Part shown: positions 1 to 7,413 of the stretch, one piece after another
Layout: each line of letters starts with the position of its first letter
Position numbering within the stretch: position 1 is the stretch's first letter
Assembly: GCA_026193295.1 (NCBI GenBank)
Contig: JAPHSB010000115.1
Location: forward strand, 1 to 8,222
Reading direction: 5' to 3'
DNA length: 8,222 nucleotides
Origin: Lysobacterales bacterium
GTDB lineage: Bacteria > Pseudomonadota > Gammaproteobacteria > Xanthomonadales > SZUA-36
Notes under the pieces: generated by a model
The model's database searches: none
What the model was told of the DNA's origin: nothing
What the model saw: only the letters and a program-made list of their open reading frames with translations
Program-made: the position numbers and the translations under genes

Positions 1-1
1 C

Positions 2-202
2 GGCCACATCGGGTTCAGCTACCCGGGCGGCAACGCTTTGCCGGCCACGGCCGACGGACGTTTCCGCGGAAACGTGGTGCCGTTGCGGGTCGCCAATGTC
101 CGCAGCGGCCTGCGCATTACGCCGCGCACCCTGCCGCCGGACTGGGACGGCGGGCGCATGGACGCGGACCTGGCGCAGTTGGCCATGCAGAGCCGGGAGT
201 AG
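2..202 (+). CDS. C-terminal end of an unidentified protein (5' end outside the window)
   Basis: An open frame runs from the left edge to a TAG stop at 200-202 and gives the last 66 residues of a protein, starting GHIGFSYPGGNALPA and ending DLAQLAMQSRE. About nine in ten codons end in G or C, which fits real coding sequence in this genome and favours this frame over the overlapping frames. The fragment is rich in Gly, Pro and Arg, with several short segments that could be beta strands. I see no membrane segment and no motif that I can assign to a family, so no function is given. It is the only plus-strand gene seen and converges on the minus-strand TolB-like/TPR gene, with about 90 nt between the two stops. 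The start and the rest of the gene lie to the left of the window. Confidence 0.6.
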   Translation, partial: GHIGFSYPGGNALPATADGRFRGNVVPLRVANVRSGLRITPRTLPPDWDGGRMDADLAQLAMQSRE

Positions 203-292
203 CGGGCCGCGGGGACGGAGAGTGCTGCTTTTGGGTACGTTCTGCACTCCCGGGTCGAAGGCAATTTTTCCTGAATAACGACCTTTTCTGGA

Positions 293-2122
293 TTACTTGC
301 GGTCGCCTTCGGGCAGACCCAAACGTTGCTGGATGTCCTTGAATCGGGGCTCTGCGCGCAGTGACTCGAAGCGTGGAAAAGCGTTCAGGAAGACCAGCCA
401 GCCGTCGCGTTCCGCGACAGCCTGCTCCAGCCAGGCGAGCGCGTCTTCAGTCCTGCCGAGCCCTTCATACACATAAGCAATCTGTAGTGGAGATACATAG
501 CCTGGCCCCGGGGATTCCCTGCGGTCCAGGAGTCCTGTCAGCACTGCGAGGGCATTTGCCTCATCACCGGACCTGGCATAGGCATGGGCCTGTAAAGCAA
601 GTGTTGAAGGCATGCCGCCGGAGTATTCAACCGCTTGCCCGAGGTCCTCGAGCGCTTCGTCAAACTGCCCGTGGAGCATGTGAATGACGCCCCGGTTCCA
701 GTGAGCGGCCGCGAAGGTTGGATCCATGGCAAGAATGTCTTCATCCATTTGCGTCGCTTCGGCAAACTTTCCCCGCTCCAGGTAGGCAAAGGCGACCAGG
801 TTCATGATCGGCAGCGACAAGGGGTCGAGGGAGAGCGCGTGCAGGGCCGAGTCGATGGCCGTCGCGGGATCCACCACGGTCAGGTATTCGGTGTAGGCCC
901 AGTGAGCCAGGGAAGAGTTCGGGCTCAATTCCACCGCCAGTTCCAGGTCTTCACGCGCGCGATCCCAATCCCATTCGTAAACCAGCCAGGCCATGCCCCG
1001 AGCCACGAGCGCCTCCGACGATGACGGGTCGAGCGCCAGCGCGGCGTTGGCTTCGTTTATAGACAGGGGATAAGCTTCGCGCGGTGGCATGACTCCAAAA
1101 TAGCCGGCGAAACTGTAGGCATTGGCCAAGCCGGCGTGCGGCGGGGCATAGCCGGGGTCGATGGCGATCGCTTTTTGGAACGCCTCGATGCTCTGTTGGA
1201 AGCCGCCCATGCTCAGGCGTGCCCAGTAATACCGGCCTTTCAGGTAGAGATCATAGGCCTCGGAATTAACCCGGGCACTTGCATGGAGTTGCTCATCGAC
1301 CCGGGGCGAAAGTTGGATCTCGAGCGCGTCGACGATGGCGCGGGATATGGCCTCCTGGACGGCGAGCACACCCTCCAATTCGTAGTCGTAGGAATCAGAC
1401 CAGAGGTGAAACCCATCCTCCACGTTGATCAGCTGGGCAGTGATGCGCACGCGGTGCTGTTCCCGCCGCACGCTTCCCTCCAGCACGGTCCTGACGTTCA
1501 AGCGTTTGCCGATGTCACGAATGTCCTGGTTCGCACCCTTGAAGGCAAACGCAGATGTGCGGGCCGTGACGTGCAGGCCACTGATTTTCGCCAGGGCTCC
1601 GATCAGTTCCTCGGTAAGTCCGTCGCTGAAAAATTCGTTCTCGAGGTCCGGCCCCATGTTCGTAAACGGCAACACGGCAATGGATCCTGCCGGCACAGCC
1701 GCTCTCTTCTGCTGCTCCAGCGCTTGCTCCGCTGCGCTCCTGGCCGCCGTCTCGGCGATTTCAACAACCCGCTCGGGCTCGAGCACGAACTTGTCAAACG
1801 CGAAGTAGCCCAGCGCCAATGCCAGCAGCACGATAATGGCGCGATCCAGTTTCTTGCCTGTCGGATGAGCGGGTGTTACCGATGGGTCGATGTCTTTTTC
1901 GAGCCTGAGCCCCTCAGGCGTGAGTTCGAAGATCCAGGAGAACACGAGAGTCAGGGGGAACCCGATAGCCAGCAGGGTCACCACCAGGCGCACTGCTGCA
2001 TCGGAAAGGCCGTAAATCGGGAAGAGTGTTTCCGTTATCTCAACCAGCAACCATGCCCCGGTCAGATAAGCGATCGCGACGCGAAAAACGTTACGGCGTT
2101 TGAGCTCCTGGACAATGGACAT
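293..2122 (-). CDS. Membrane-anchored TolB-like/TPR protein
   Basis: A 609-residue protein with three parts. Residues 1-110 carry a basic start (LKRRN) and three likely membrane segments, at about 15-37, 43-64 and 94-110; the segment FELTPEGLRLEKDID follows the second one. Residues 112-142 are a charged, Ala/Glu-rich, possibly coiled linker. Residues 147-271 match the TolB N-terminal/FlgO-like fold (SIAVLPFTNMGPD, FFSDGLTEELIGALA, RTVLEGSVRR, LWSDSYDYEL). Residues 285-600 hold several TPR units, for example around 310-325, 447-470, 478-500 and 550-572. In many relatives the same TolB-TPR module is preceded by a winged-helix or adenylate cyclase domain; here only the membrane anchor is present. 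The likely role is periplasmic or membrane protein-protein interaction; the precise function is unknown. The start ATG is supported by the conserved MSIVQELKRRN beginning, though the upstream purine stretch GGATGGGA is only a weak ribosome site. It follows the beta-fold gene by 112 nt with no clear terminator between. Confidence 0.85.
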   Translation of the reverse strand: MSIVQELKRRNVFRVAIAYLTGAWLLVEITETLFPIYGLSDAAVRLVVTLLAIGFPLTLVFSWIFELTPEGLRLEKDIDPSVTPAHPTGKKLDRAIIVLLALALGYFAFDKFVLEPERVVEIAETAARSAAEQALEQQKRAAVPAGSIAVLPFTNMGPDLENEFFSDGLTEELIGALAKISGLHVTARTSAFAFKGANQDIRDIGKRLNVRTVLEGSVRREQHRVRITAQLINVEDGFHLWSDSYDYELEGVLAVQEAISRAIVDALEIQLSPRVDEQLHASARVNSEAYDLYLKGRYYWARLSMGGFQQSIEAFQKAIAIDPGYAPPHAGLANAYSFAGYFGVMPPREAYPLSINEANAALALDPSSSEALVARGMAWLVYEWDWDRAREDLELAVELSPNSSLAHWAYTEYLTVVDPATAIDSALHALSLDPLSLPIMNLVAFAYLERGKFAEATQMDEDILAMDPTFAAAHWNRGVIHMLHGQFDEALEDLGQAVEYSGGMPSTLALQAHAYARSGDEANALAVLTGLLDRRESPGPGYVSPLQIAYVYEGLGRTEDALAWLEQAVAERDGWLVFLNAFPRFESLRAEPRFKDIQQRLGLPEGDRK

Positions 2123-2234
2123 GAGAGGATTTTCCCATCCTTTGCTAGGTGCAAGACTACGCTTTTCAATGGCCCGACACCAGCAAGGCGCGCTTGGTCA
2201 ATCAGGTGTGAAAGGATTTCCACATCATTCAGGC

Positions 2235-2849
2235 TCAGCCGCCCGAAGGGTCGTTCAGCTCTCTGAAAAGCAGGTACATGGACAGGGCAACCGGGGCGGA
2301 AAGTGCATGCTCCTCGCTGGCGCTGACGATCGCGAGGTCCGACGATTGGAGCCAGTGTTTGACCTTGCCCAGCAGGCCGCCGGCCGGCTCGCCCGCTCGT
2401 TTCAGCCACGTGAGCTTGGCCACCGGCCGGTCGCCGCTCAGGATGGCCCAGTCTCCGATTATCACGCCGAAAATTCTGTCGCCAATGCTGACCACCGGAT
2501 CGACCAGCCGGAAAGCTTCGCTGTCGTCCTCGGTCAATAGCACCAGGACAGTCCGGTAAAGCGGATTGACCAGCTTGGCCAGTATTTTCTGATCGAATTG
2601 CATCGCGACGCGCTGCTGCGGGTCGGTCACGATCCAGCGCGACGGCATGATCTTCCGGTTGGGGCGCATCTGCCAGTGCCTGTTTTCGCCATCCCGGATG
2701 GTGACGGTGGCAAAAGCGGCGTTGCCCACGAGATCGCAGCTGGCGGCGACCGATCCGGTGTCTTCGTCGATCAGGCGGAATGAGCCGCGGTACTTTTTCG
2801 GCTTGTCGCCGCGGTCGGTCGAACGTTGGATTCGGTAACAGGCGCTCAT
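2235..2849 (-). CDS. Putative tubby/LURP-one-like beta-fold protein
   Basis: A 204-residue soluble-looking protein without a signal peptide or a clear membrane helix. It reads as a run of short beta strands: CYRIQRS (4-10), a strand around 23-28, VTIRD (49-53), HWQMRPNRKIMPSRWIV (58-74), then VAMQFDQKI (81-89), and a hydrophobic pair around 99-105 and 127-136 (FGVIIGDWAIL). A hydrophobic helix closes it at 184-196. The order of strands, the 'W.M.P.RKI..SRWIVTD' section and the final helix resemble the tubby C-terminal / LURP-one / scramblase-like beta-barrel superfamily. I recognise the pattern only by eye, so this family call is tentative and the function unknown. Its ATG lies 15 nt after the sulfotransferase stop (a GAAGAA purine run precedes it), so the two are almost certainly one transcript and may be translationally coupled. 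That makes a role linked to sulfotransferase activity plausible, but this is inference. Confidence 0.75.
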   Translation of the reverse strand: MSACYRIQRSTDRGDKPKKYRGSFRLIDEDTGSVAASCDLVGNAAFATVTIRDGENRHWQMRPNRKIMPSRWIVTDPQQRVAMQFDQKILAKLVNPLYRTVLVLLTEDDSEAFRLVDPVVSIGDRIFGVIIGDWAILSGDRPVAKLTWLKRAGEPAGGLLGKVKHWLQSSDLAIVSASEEHALSAPVALSMYLLFRELNDPSGG

Positions 2850-2864
2850 TTCTTCAAAAGGTTC

Positions 2865-4751
2865 TCAGGCCGGGCGTCCGAGGCCCAGGGCTTCCCAGTC
2901 CAGCGCTTCGATCAGCGGCCCCAGGTGCTGCTCGTATTTGCGCCAGGCCTGCACCGCGTCGCCGTATATGGGCTGCCGGACCTGGCTGGCGCTGGGGGTC
3001 TTGACCAGGCGCTCGGTCTTGTAGAAATCAAGCACGCTTTCTTCGAACGGCAGATCGAGGAAGTCGAGCATGCGCCGTCCTTGCGTTTCGATGTCGGCCA
3101 CGGTGTCTTCGTAGCGGACGTCCAGGATGCGGCCGGGGAACTGCGCTTTCCAGCGCTGCATCAGCTTCCAGTAGCGGTTGTAATAGAGTCCGAGCGCCTG
3201 CTGACTGTGTGCATAAGCCTGTTTCTTGTCGAATGGCATCTTGTGGATCGAAAAACAGTTCTGAACCGGGTCGCGGAGGCAGTGAATGAACTTCGCCCCG
3301 GGCAGGGCCAGGCCGAGCAGGCCGATGTACTGGAAGTTCAGCGGGGTTTTGTCGACCACGTAGCGGCGCGCGAGGTTATCGGGCTTGTGACGTGACAGGT
3401 AGTATTCGCCCAGTTCCCGCAGCTGTTCGGCGGACAGCAGTTTCATGTTGTCGGGAAAAGCCTGCTTCGTGATTTCGCGGATCCGGTGCGCCGTATCATA
3501 GGCGTAGCTGAGTTCGCCGGCGCCGGCTACCTCGCTGTGGCTGGCCAGGATCTGCTCCGTCAGGCTGGTGCCCGAGCGGGGCATGCCGAGGATGAATACC
3601 GGCCGCGGGTCCGGGCAGCCGGCTTCGAAGCCGAGGCGGGCGGCCGCCGCCTCGCTGCAATCGGCCAGCGAGTCGACGAACTTGCCGGTGTCCGCGTCGT
3701 CGTAGGGTTGCATTTCCGCCTTGACGCGGTTGCCCTGTTCGAGGAATTCGAAGGCCTTGTCGAATTGCCTGCGCTGCTCGTAGGCCCTCGCCAGCCCGAA
3801 GGCCGTGAACATGCGGTCGTTGGGCAGCATCTTCACTTCATGCCAGATCTTCTCCATCGCCCCGAGTTCTTCATCCGACGTTTTGCGGCCGCGGATCTGT
3901 GCCAGGTAATAGTGGGCGATGGCCATGGCGGGTGCGACCTTTATCGCATCCTGGAATGCTGCTGCGGCGGCGTCCGGATTTCCGAGCTGTTCCTGCAGCA
4001 CACCCATGGCGTGATGGGCTTCCGGGTTGTTGGGTTCAATTTCGAGGGCCTTGCGCAGCGTCGCCACTGCCGCGCCAGGCTCATCCATATCCCGTTGTGT
4101 GCGCGCCATGTTGATCAGGGCCGCGGCATACTTGGGGTTCAGTGCGGTGGCTGTGCGATAGCAGTCCAGTGCTTCGGCGTACCTGGCTTCGGCCAGCAGG
4201 ATGTCGCCCTTGTTGTTATGCGCCTGGGCGAGGCCGGGCTCCAGTCGCAGCGCCCGCTCCACGGCCCGGTGGGCGAGCTTGCGCTTGCCGGCTTCGTTCA
4301 GGGCCGCGGAGAGGTTGCTCCAGCATGGTGCGAAATCGCCGTCCAGCTTAAGCGCGCGCTCGTAGATTTTGATCGCCTCCTCCGGGCGGCTCATCTCGCG
4401 CAGTACGTTGCCCAGATTGTTGAACACGACCGGGTTGTAGGGGTCCAGACGAATGGATTCGCGGAAGTGCTTCACGGCTTGTTCGGGCTTGCCCTGGTCC
4501 TTGTACGCGAGGGCCATATTCGCGTGGGATTCCGGGTTGTTGGGCTGCAATTTCAGAGCCTTCGCGATGAAAAAAACTGCCTCATCCGGCCGGAATTCGT
4601 TGACACACAGCATGCCCAGGAGATTGAGGGCGTGGATGTTGTCCCGGTCTCGCTGCAGCACTTCGAGGTACAGCCTTTCCGCTTCGTCCAGGTGGCCTTC
4701 CTGATGCTGGCGATAGCCGGTCTCGAGCATGTCCTGGATGTTCTGGTTCAT
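2865..4751 (-). CDS. TPR-repeat sulfotransferase (PAPS-dependent, TPST-like motifs)
   Basis: A 628-residue fusion of a TPR array and a sulfotransferase domain, which should transfer sulfate from PAPS to an acceptor hydroxyl. TPR units fill about residues 7-278 in exact 34-residue register, with Pro/Asp turn positions at 70, 104, 138, 172, 206, 240 and 274. The catalytic domain starts near 385: FILGMPRSGTSLTEQIL (386-402) is the 5'-phosphosulfate loop; Glu413 in AGEL and Lys468 in VVDKTPLNF sit where tyrosylprotein sulfotransferases have their catalytic Glu and Lys; FIHCLRDP..NCFSIHK (488-504) supplies Arg493 and Ser501, spaced as in the 3'-phosphate site; RYEDTVAD (546-553) and KTPSASQVRQPIY (584-596) complete the family pattern. 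No signal peptide is seen, so it is probably cytoplasmic. The acceptor is unknown; the TPRs probably bind it. The start at 4751 is chosen because the TPR region begins there; an upstream in-frame extension to 4961 overlaps the receptor gene and looks non-coding. Its ribosome site is weak. Confidence 0.9.
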   Translation of the reverse strand: MNQNIQDMLETGYRQHQEGHLDEAERLYLEVLQRDRDNIHALNLLGMLCVNEFRPDEAVFFIAKALKLQPNNPESHANMALAYKDQGKPEQAVKHFRESIRLDPYNPVVFNNLGNVLREMSRPEEAIKIYERALKLDGDFAPCWSNLSAALNEAGKRKLAHRAVERALRLEPGLAQAHNNKGDILLAEARYAEALDCYRTATALNPKYAAALINMARTQRDMDEPGAAVATLRKALEIEPNNPEAHHAMGVLQEQLGNPDAAAAAFQDAIKVAPAMAIAHYYLAQIRGRKTSDEELGAMEKIWHEVKMLPNDRMFTAFGLARAYEQRRQFDKAFEFLEQGNRVKAEMQPYDDADTGKFVDSLADCSEAAAARLGFEAGCPDPRPVFILGMPRSGTSLTEQILASHSEVAGAGELSYAYDTAHRIREITKQAFPDNMKLLSAEQLRELGEYYLSRHKPDNLARRYVVDKTPLNFQYIGLLGLALPGAKFIHCLRDPVQNCFSIHKMPFDKKQAYAHSQQALGLYYNRYWKLMQRWKAQFPGRILDVRYEDTVADIETQGRRMLDFLDLPFEESVLDFYKTERLVKTPSASQVRQPIYGDAVQAWRKYEQHLGPLIEALDWEALGLGRPA

Positions 4752-4778
4752 TGCCGTATCGACTGGGGCTCGGCGTTG

Positions 4779-4810
4779 AAAAAAGAAAGCCTCGCACAAG
4801 GCGAGGCTTT
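4779..4810 (-). terminator. Strong intrinsic terminator of the TonB-dependent receptor gene
   Basis: A perfect 10-bp stem (AAAGCCTCGC at 4786-4795 pairing with GCGAGGCTTT at 4801-4810) encloses a 5-nt loop at 4796-4800. Read on the minus strand the hairpin is followed by C and then six T (4784-4779), the standard rho-independent form. It lies 47 nt beyond the receptor stop codon and only 27 nt before the sulfotransferase ATG, so it should uncouple the two genes at least in part. Confidence 0.88.
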
Positions 4811-4814
4811 GAAC

Positions 4815-4844
4815 AACAGGGGCGGGTTGGACCCGCACCCTGTT
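4815..4844 (-). other. GC-rich RNA hairpin next to the terminator
   Basis: On the plus strand 4815-4827 pairs with 4831-4844: 13 base pairs, three-base loop TGG at 4828-4830, and a single bulged A at 4837. It starts 13 nt after the receptor stop codon (minus strand) and is only 4 nt from the terminator stem, giving two stacked hairpins. It has no long T run on either side, so it is not itself a good terminator. A role in protecting the receptor mRNA 3' end, or in strengthening termination, is inferred. Confidence 0.75.
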
Positions 4845-4857
4845 TCCAGAGGGCACA

Positions 4858-7398
4858 TCAGAAGTTGTAGCGGACCGATACGCCATACCTGCGCGGCGAG
4901 TTGAAGTCGGCCACGGCCCTGCCTTCGGAGAACTGGTCGCCGCCAACCTGCACGATCTCATCCGTCGCGTTGGTCACATAGCCTCGCACCGACCAGGGAC
5001 CCTGGTTCTGGTACCAGGTCATGCGCAGGTCTACCGTGGCATAGGAATCCTGGTAAGTGAAGAAATACGGTACGTTGGTGGTTTTGTAGCTGTCCGATGC
5101 GTAAAAGAAAACGCCGGGCACCAGGCGGCCGCCGCTGCCCAGATCGAACTCGTAGCTGGCATCGACGGCCAGGGTCCAGTCGGGTGAGAAACGCGCCGTT
5201 TGGCCACTCAGGTAGTAGACCTGCGAATTGTTCGAATCGCCCGGAGGATTATTACCGATCTCTTCATCGCCGCCCGCCCGGAACACGCGGTTCGACACGG
5301 TGCGGCTGAAATCGTCAAGCTCCGCATCGAGCAGGCTCAGCGCCGCCGAGAGATTGAACGCGTCGGTGACCTGCCAGTTCATTTCCACCTCGATACCCTT
5401 GGCGGTCATGCTGCCACCCGGAACCTGCCGCGCGACGATGGTCTCGCCCTGTGCGACAAACGATGAGGTCGTCAGGCCGGTGAAGTCGTTGTAAAAGGCC
5501 GCCACGTTCAGTCGCATCGAGCCGTTCAGCAGCATGCTCTTCATGCCGAGTTCATAGGAATCGACCTCGTTGGGGTCGTTCAGGTCGTTGCTGCCGCCAC
5601 CCTGGGTGCCGCCGGCGATGTAGCCAGTCGCCGCGGTGCCATAGATCATCACGTCGTTGTTCAGGTCGTGCTGCAGGGACAGTTTCCAGTCGGTGTGAGA
5701 GCTTTCACCGTTCTGACGGCTGTTTTCCGTGGCCGAGGTGGTTGAGTCCACGAAGAGCGGCCAGGGGGCGAAGCGGCTGCCCGGATTGTCCGGATGCGCC
5801 GAGTAATAGCCGGACGCGTAGCCATGGACTGCCGGGCCCCAGTCGACGTAACGGTTGAAGAAGCTCCGCTTGTCCTTCGAATAACGCGCTCCGCCTGTCA
5901 GGCGCGTGCGGTCGTCGTTGAAGGAATAGGTCGCCTGTCCGTAGACGGCCGTCGACTTGGTGCCGCCGTTGGCCTGGTAGAGCCAGTGGGCCCAGGACAC
6001 GTTCTGCGGCGCCGTGTAGTCGGTGTAGCCCCAGACAAATTCGCTGCTGGTGTCGCCGTCGCCGGAATCGTCGTAGTAGAAGAAGCCCAGGGTCCACTGC
6101 AGGGCACTGTCGTATTCCGAGTAGAGGTTGATGTCGGCCTGGTAGGAGGTGGAATTGACGCGCTGGCCGGCTGCCAGGCCGCAGCTTGGGCCGCCCCAGC
6201 ACTGTTGCCAGTAGCCCGGTCCAGTCCTGGTGCCTTCCACGCCCGGGTTCCGCTCGGCCCAGGAGGTCGGGTTTTGCGAGAAGTCCGAGTCGGTCAGGCG
6301 GAATTCCTCATAGTCGAACCAGCCGAGATTGGCGCGCAGGCCGACACTGCCCAGGTGCCAATTCATCAGTGCGCTGAAGGAAGTCTCCTCGATGTCGCGC
6401 AACGGGGTGAAATCGCTGGCGATCTTGTACACGTCGGCGATGATGTCGGCCGCCGGATCTTCGCCATAGACGCCCGCCTGGTTGCGACCGCCGGCCGGTG
6501 CGCGGCTCAGGTCTTCCTGGCCGGGCAGGCGGCCCTGGCGCGGCTGCATCACGCCGTTGATGCCGTCGGTGAGGCCGTCTGAATTGACCGGCACGCCCAA
6601 AATGACACCGGCGTAGTCGGCGTTACCGTTGGAATCGTCTTTCCAATAGGTGCCGCTCAACACCACGTCGAAGTTTTCGTTGGGCGCCCACTTGAACTGC
6701 GCGCGCGCGTACGTGTTGTCTTCGTCGCGCATGCCGCCGGCGGGATTGTAGACGTTCTCGATGATCGGGTCGGCTTTCGTATTGCTGGCGGTCACGCGCA
6801 GGGCGGCCGTGTCACCCAGCGGGACGTTCACGAAGCCCTCGAACTTGCGCAGGTCGTAATCGCCCAGCGTCACGGCGCCGCCGAAATCGAACAGCCCGGT
6901 GTCGGGCTTGATCGTGACCAGGTTGATCAGGCCGCCCAGGGTGTTGCGGCCGAACAGGGTGCCCTGTGGGCCCCTGAGTACCTCGACCCGTTCCAGGTCC
7001 AGGTAGCTGGCCAGCGCCTGGCCGGCGCGCGGGCGGTAGAGGCCGTCGATATACATGGGGACGGCGAGGTCGGTAGTGCCCGCCGAGCCGGCGCCACGCA
7101 TGATAATGGTCGGGTCGGCGCCGACGTAGCGTACCTTCATGCCGGGGACGGTCTTCTCGATGTCCAGCACGTTGACGATATTCAGTTCCGTCAGGGTTTC
7201 CCCGGAGATCGCCGTCACGGCGATGGGGATGTCCTGCATGCTCTCGACGCGCTTGGTAGCCGTGACGATCACTTCCTCCATCACGTTTTCATCGCTGGCG
7301 TCCTGCGCCTGGGCCTGCGATGCCAGTGCGGCCGATATCGCAAATGCGAGCGTCTTTGGGCTGATCAGTGTTGCCTGTTGCGGATTTGAATGACTCAT
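4858..7398 (-). CDS. TonB-dependent outer-membrane receptor
   Basis: An 846-residue receptor, a usual length for the family. Residues 1-31 are a signal peptide with hydrophobic core LAFAISAALA and cleavage expected after AQA (29-31). The TonB box EEVIVTATKR is at 41-50. The plug follows (about 52-165) with IIMRGAGSAG (98-107), MYIDGLY (115-121) and the family hallmark RVEVLRGPQGTLFGRNT (137-153). The rest is a beta barrel of alternating aromatic strands with long, Asp/Asn/Gly-rich surface loops, ending RRYGVSVRYNF with a terminal Phe as expected for outer-membrane assembly. Ligand is transported into the periplasm with energy from TonB-ExbBD; the ligand cannot be read from the sequence. The only two cysteines (400 and 406, CWGGPSC) lie in a loop. 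The start at 7398 is preferred over an in-frame upstream TTG at 7491 because it places the signal peptide correctly and has an upstream GAGGT. Two hairpins, one an intrinsic terminator, follow it. Confidence 0.95.
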   Translation of the reverse strand: MSHSNPQQATLISPKTLAFAISAALASQAQAQDASDENVMEEVIVTATKRVESMQDIPIAVTAISGETLTELNIVNVLDIEKTVPGMKVRYVGADPTIIMRGAGSAGTTDLAVPMYIDGLYRPRAGQALASYLDLERVEVLRGPQGTLFGRNTLGGLINLVTIKPDTGLFDFGGAVTLGDYDLRKFEGFVNVPLGDTAALRVTASNTKADPIIENVYNPAGGMRDEDNTYARAQFKWAPNENFDVVLSGTYWKDDSNGNADYAGVILGVPVNSDGLTDGINGVMQPRQGRLPGQEDLSRAPAGGRNQAGVYGEDPAADIIADVYKIASDFTPLRDIEETSFSALMNWHLGSVGLRANLGWFDYEEFRLTDSDFSQNPTSWAERNPGVEGTRTGPGYWQQCWGGPSCGLAAGQRVNSTSYQADINLYSEYDSALQWTLGFFYYDDSGDGDTSSEFVWGYTDYTAPQNVSWAHWLYQANGGTKSTAVYGQATYSFNDDRTRLTGGARYSKDKRSFFNRYVDWGPAVHGYASGYYSAHPDNPGSRFAPWPLFVDSTTSATENSRQNGESSHTDWKLSLQHDLNNDVMIYGTAATGYIAGGTQGGGSNDLNDPNEVDSYELGMKSMLLNGSMRLNVAAFYNDFTGLTTSSFVAQGETIVARQVPGGSMTAKGIEVEMNWQVTDAFNLSAALSLLDAELDDFSRTVSNRVFRAGGDEEIGNNPPGDSNNSQVYYLSGQTARFSPDWTLAVDASYEFDLGSGGRLVPGVFFYASDSYKTTNVPYFFTYQDSYATVDLRMTWYQNQGPWSVRGYVTNATDEIVQVGGDQFSEGRAVADFNSPRRYGVSVRYNF

Positions 7399-7403
7399 GT
7401 TGA

Positions 7404-7413
7404 CCTGGACCTC
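7404..7413 (-). promoter_or_regulatory. Ribosome binding site deciding the receptor start
   Basis: Upstream of the ATG at 7396-7398 the minus strand reads GAGGTCCAGG. GAGG ends 11 nt before the ATG and the second AGG ends 5 nt before it, so either can act as Shine-Dalgarno. This supports the start that gives a standard signal peptide. Confidence 0.6.

Noticed and set aside
205..255. Six-bp inverted match GAGTGC/GCACTC in the convergent gap
   Set aside because: The loop is 18 nt and no T run follows on either strand, so it is likely chance.
252..289. Plus-strand hairpin GGTCG...CGACC followed by TTTTCT as terminator of the left-edge gene
   Set aside because: It has only a 5-bp stem with a 21-nt loop. 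It is too weak to annotate, although a terminator is expected in this convergent gap.
2123..2234. Possible promoter (TTGAAA, 16 nt, TAGCAA on the minus strand) before the TolB-like/TPR gene
   Set aside because: The -10 matches only three of six positions. The gene may be transcribed from upstream or from a promoter I cannot identify.
1136..2266. Plus-strand open frame (376 codons) opposite the TolB-like/TPR gene
   Set aside because: It mirrors a well-supported gene on the other strand and its translation has no family features.
3486..4904. Long plus-strand open frame (472 codons) opposite the sulfotransferase gene
   Set aside because: It is antisense to a gene with clear TPR and PAPS-binding motifs. 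Long antisense frames are common opposite genes with strong G/C third-position bias, and the translation shows no recognisable domain.
4752..4961. Upstream extension of the sulfotransferase frame with an earlier ATG at 4961
   Set aside because: It would overlap the 3' end of the receptor gene and run through both hairpins. The added 70 residues are low-complexity and unlike a TPR start, and the TPR array begins right after the ATG at 4751.
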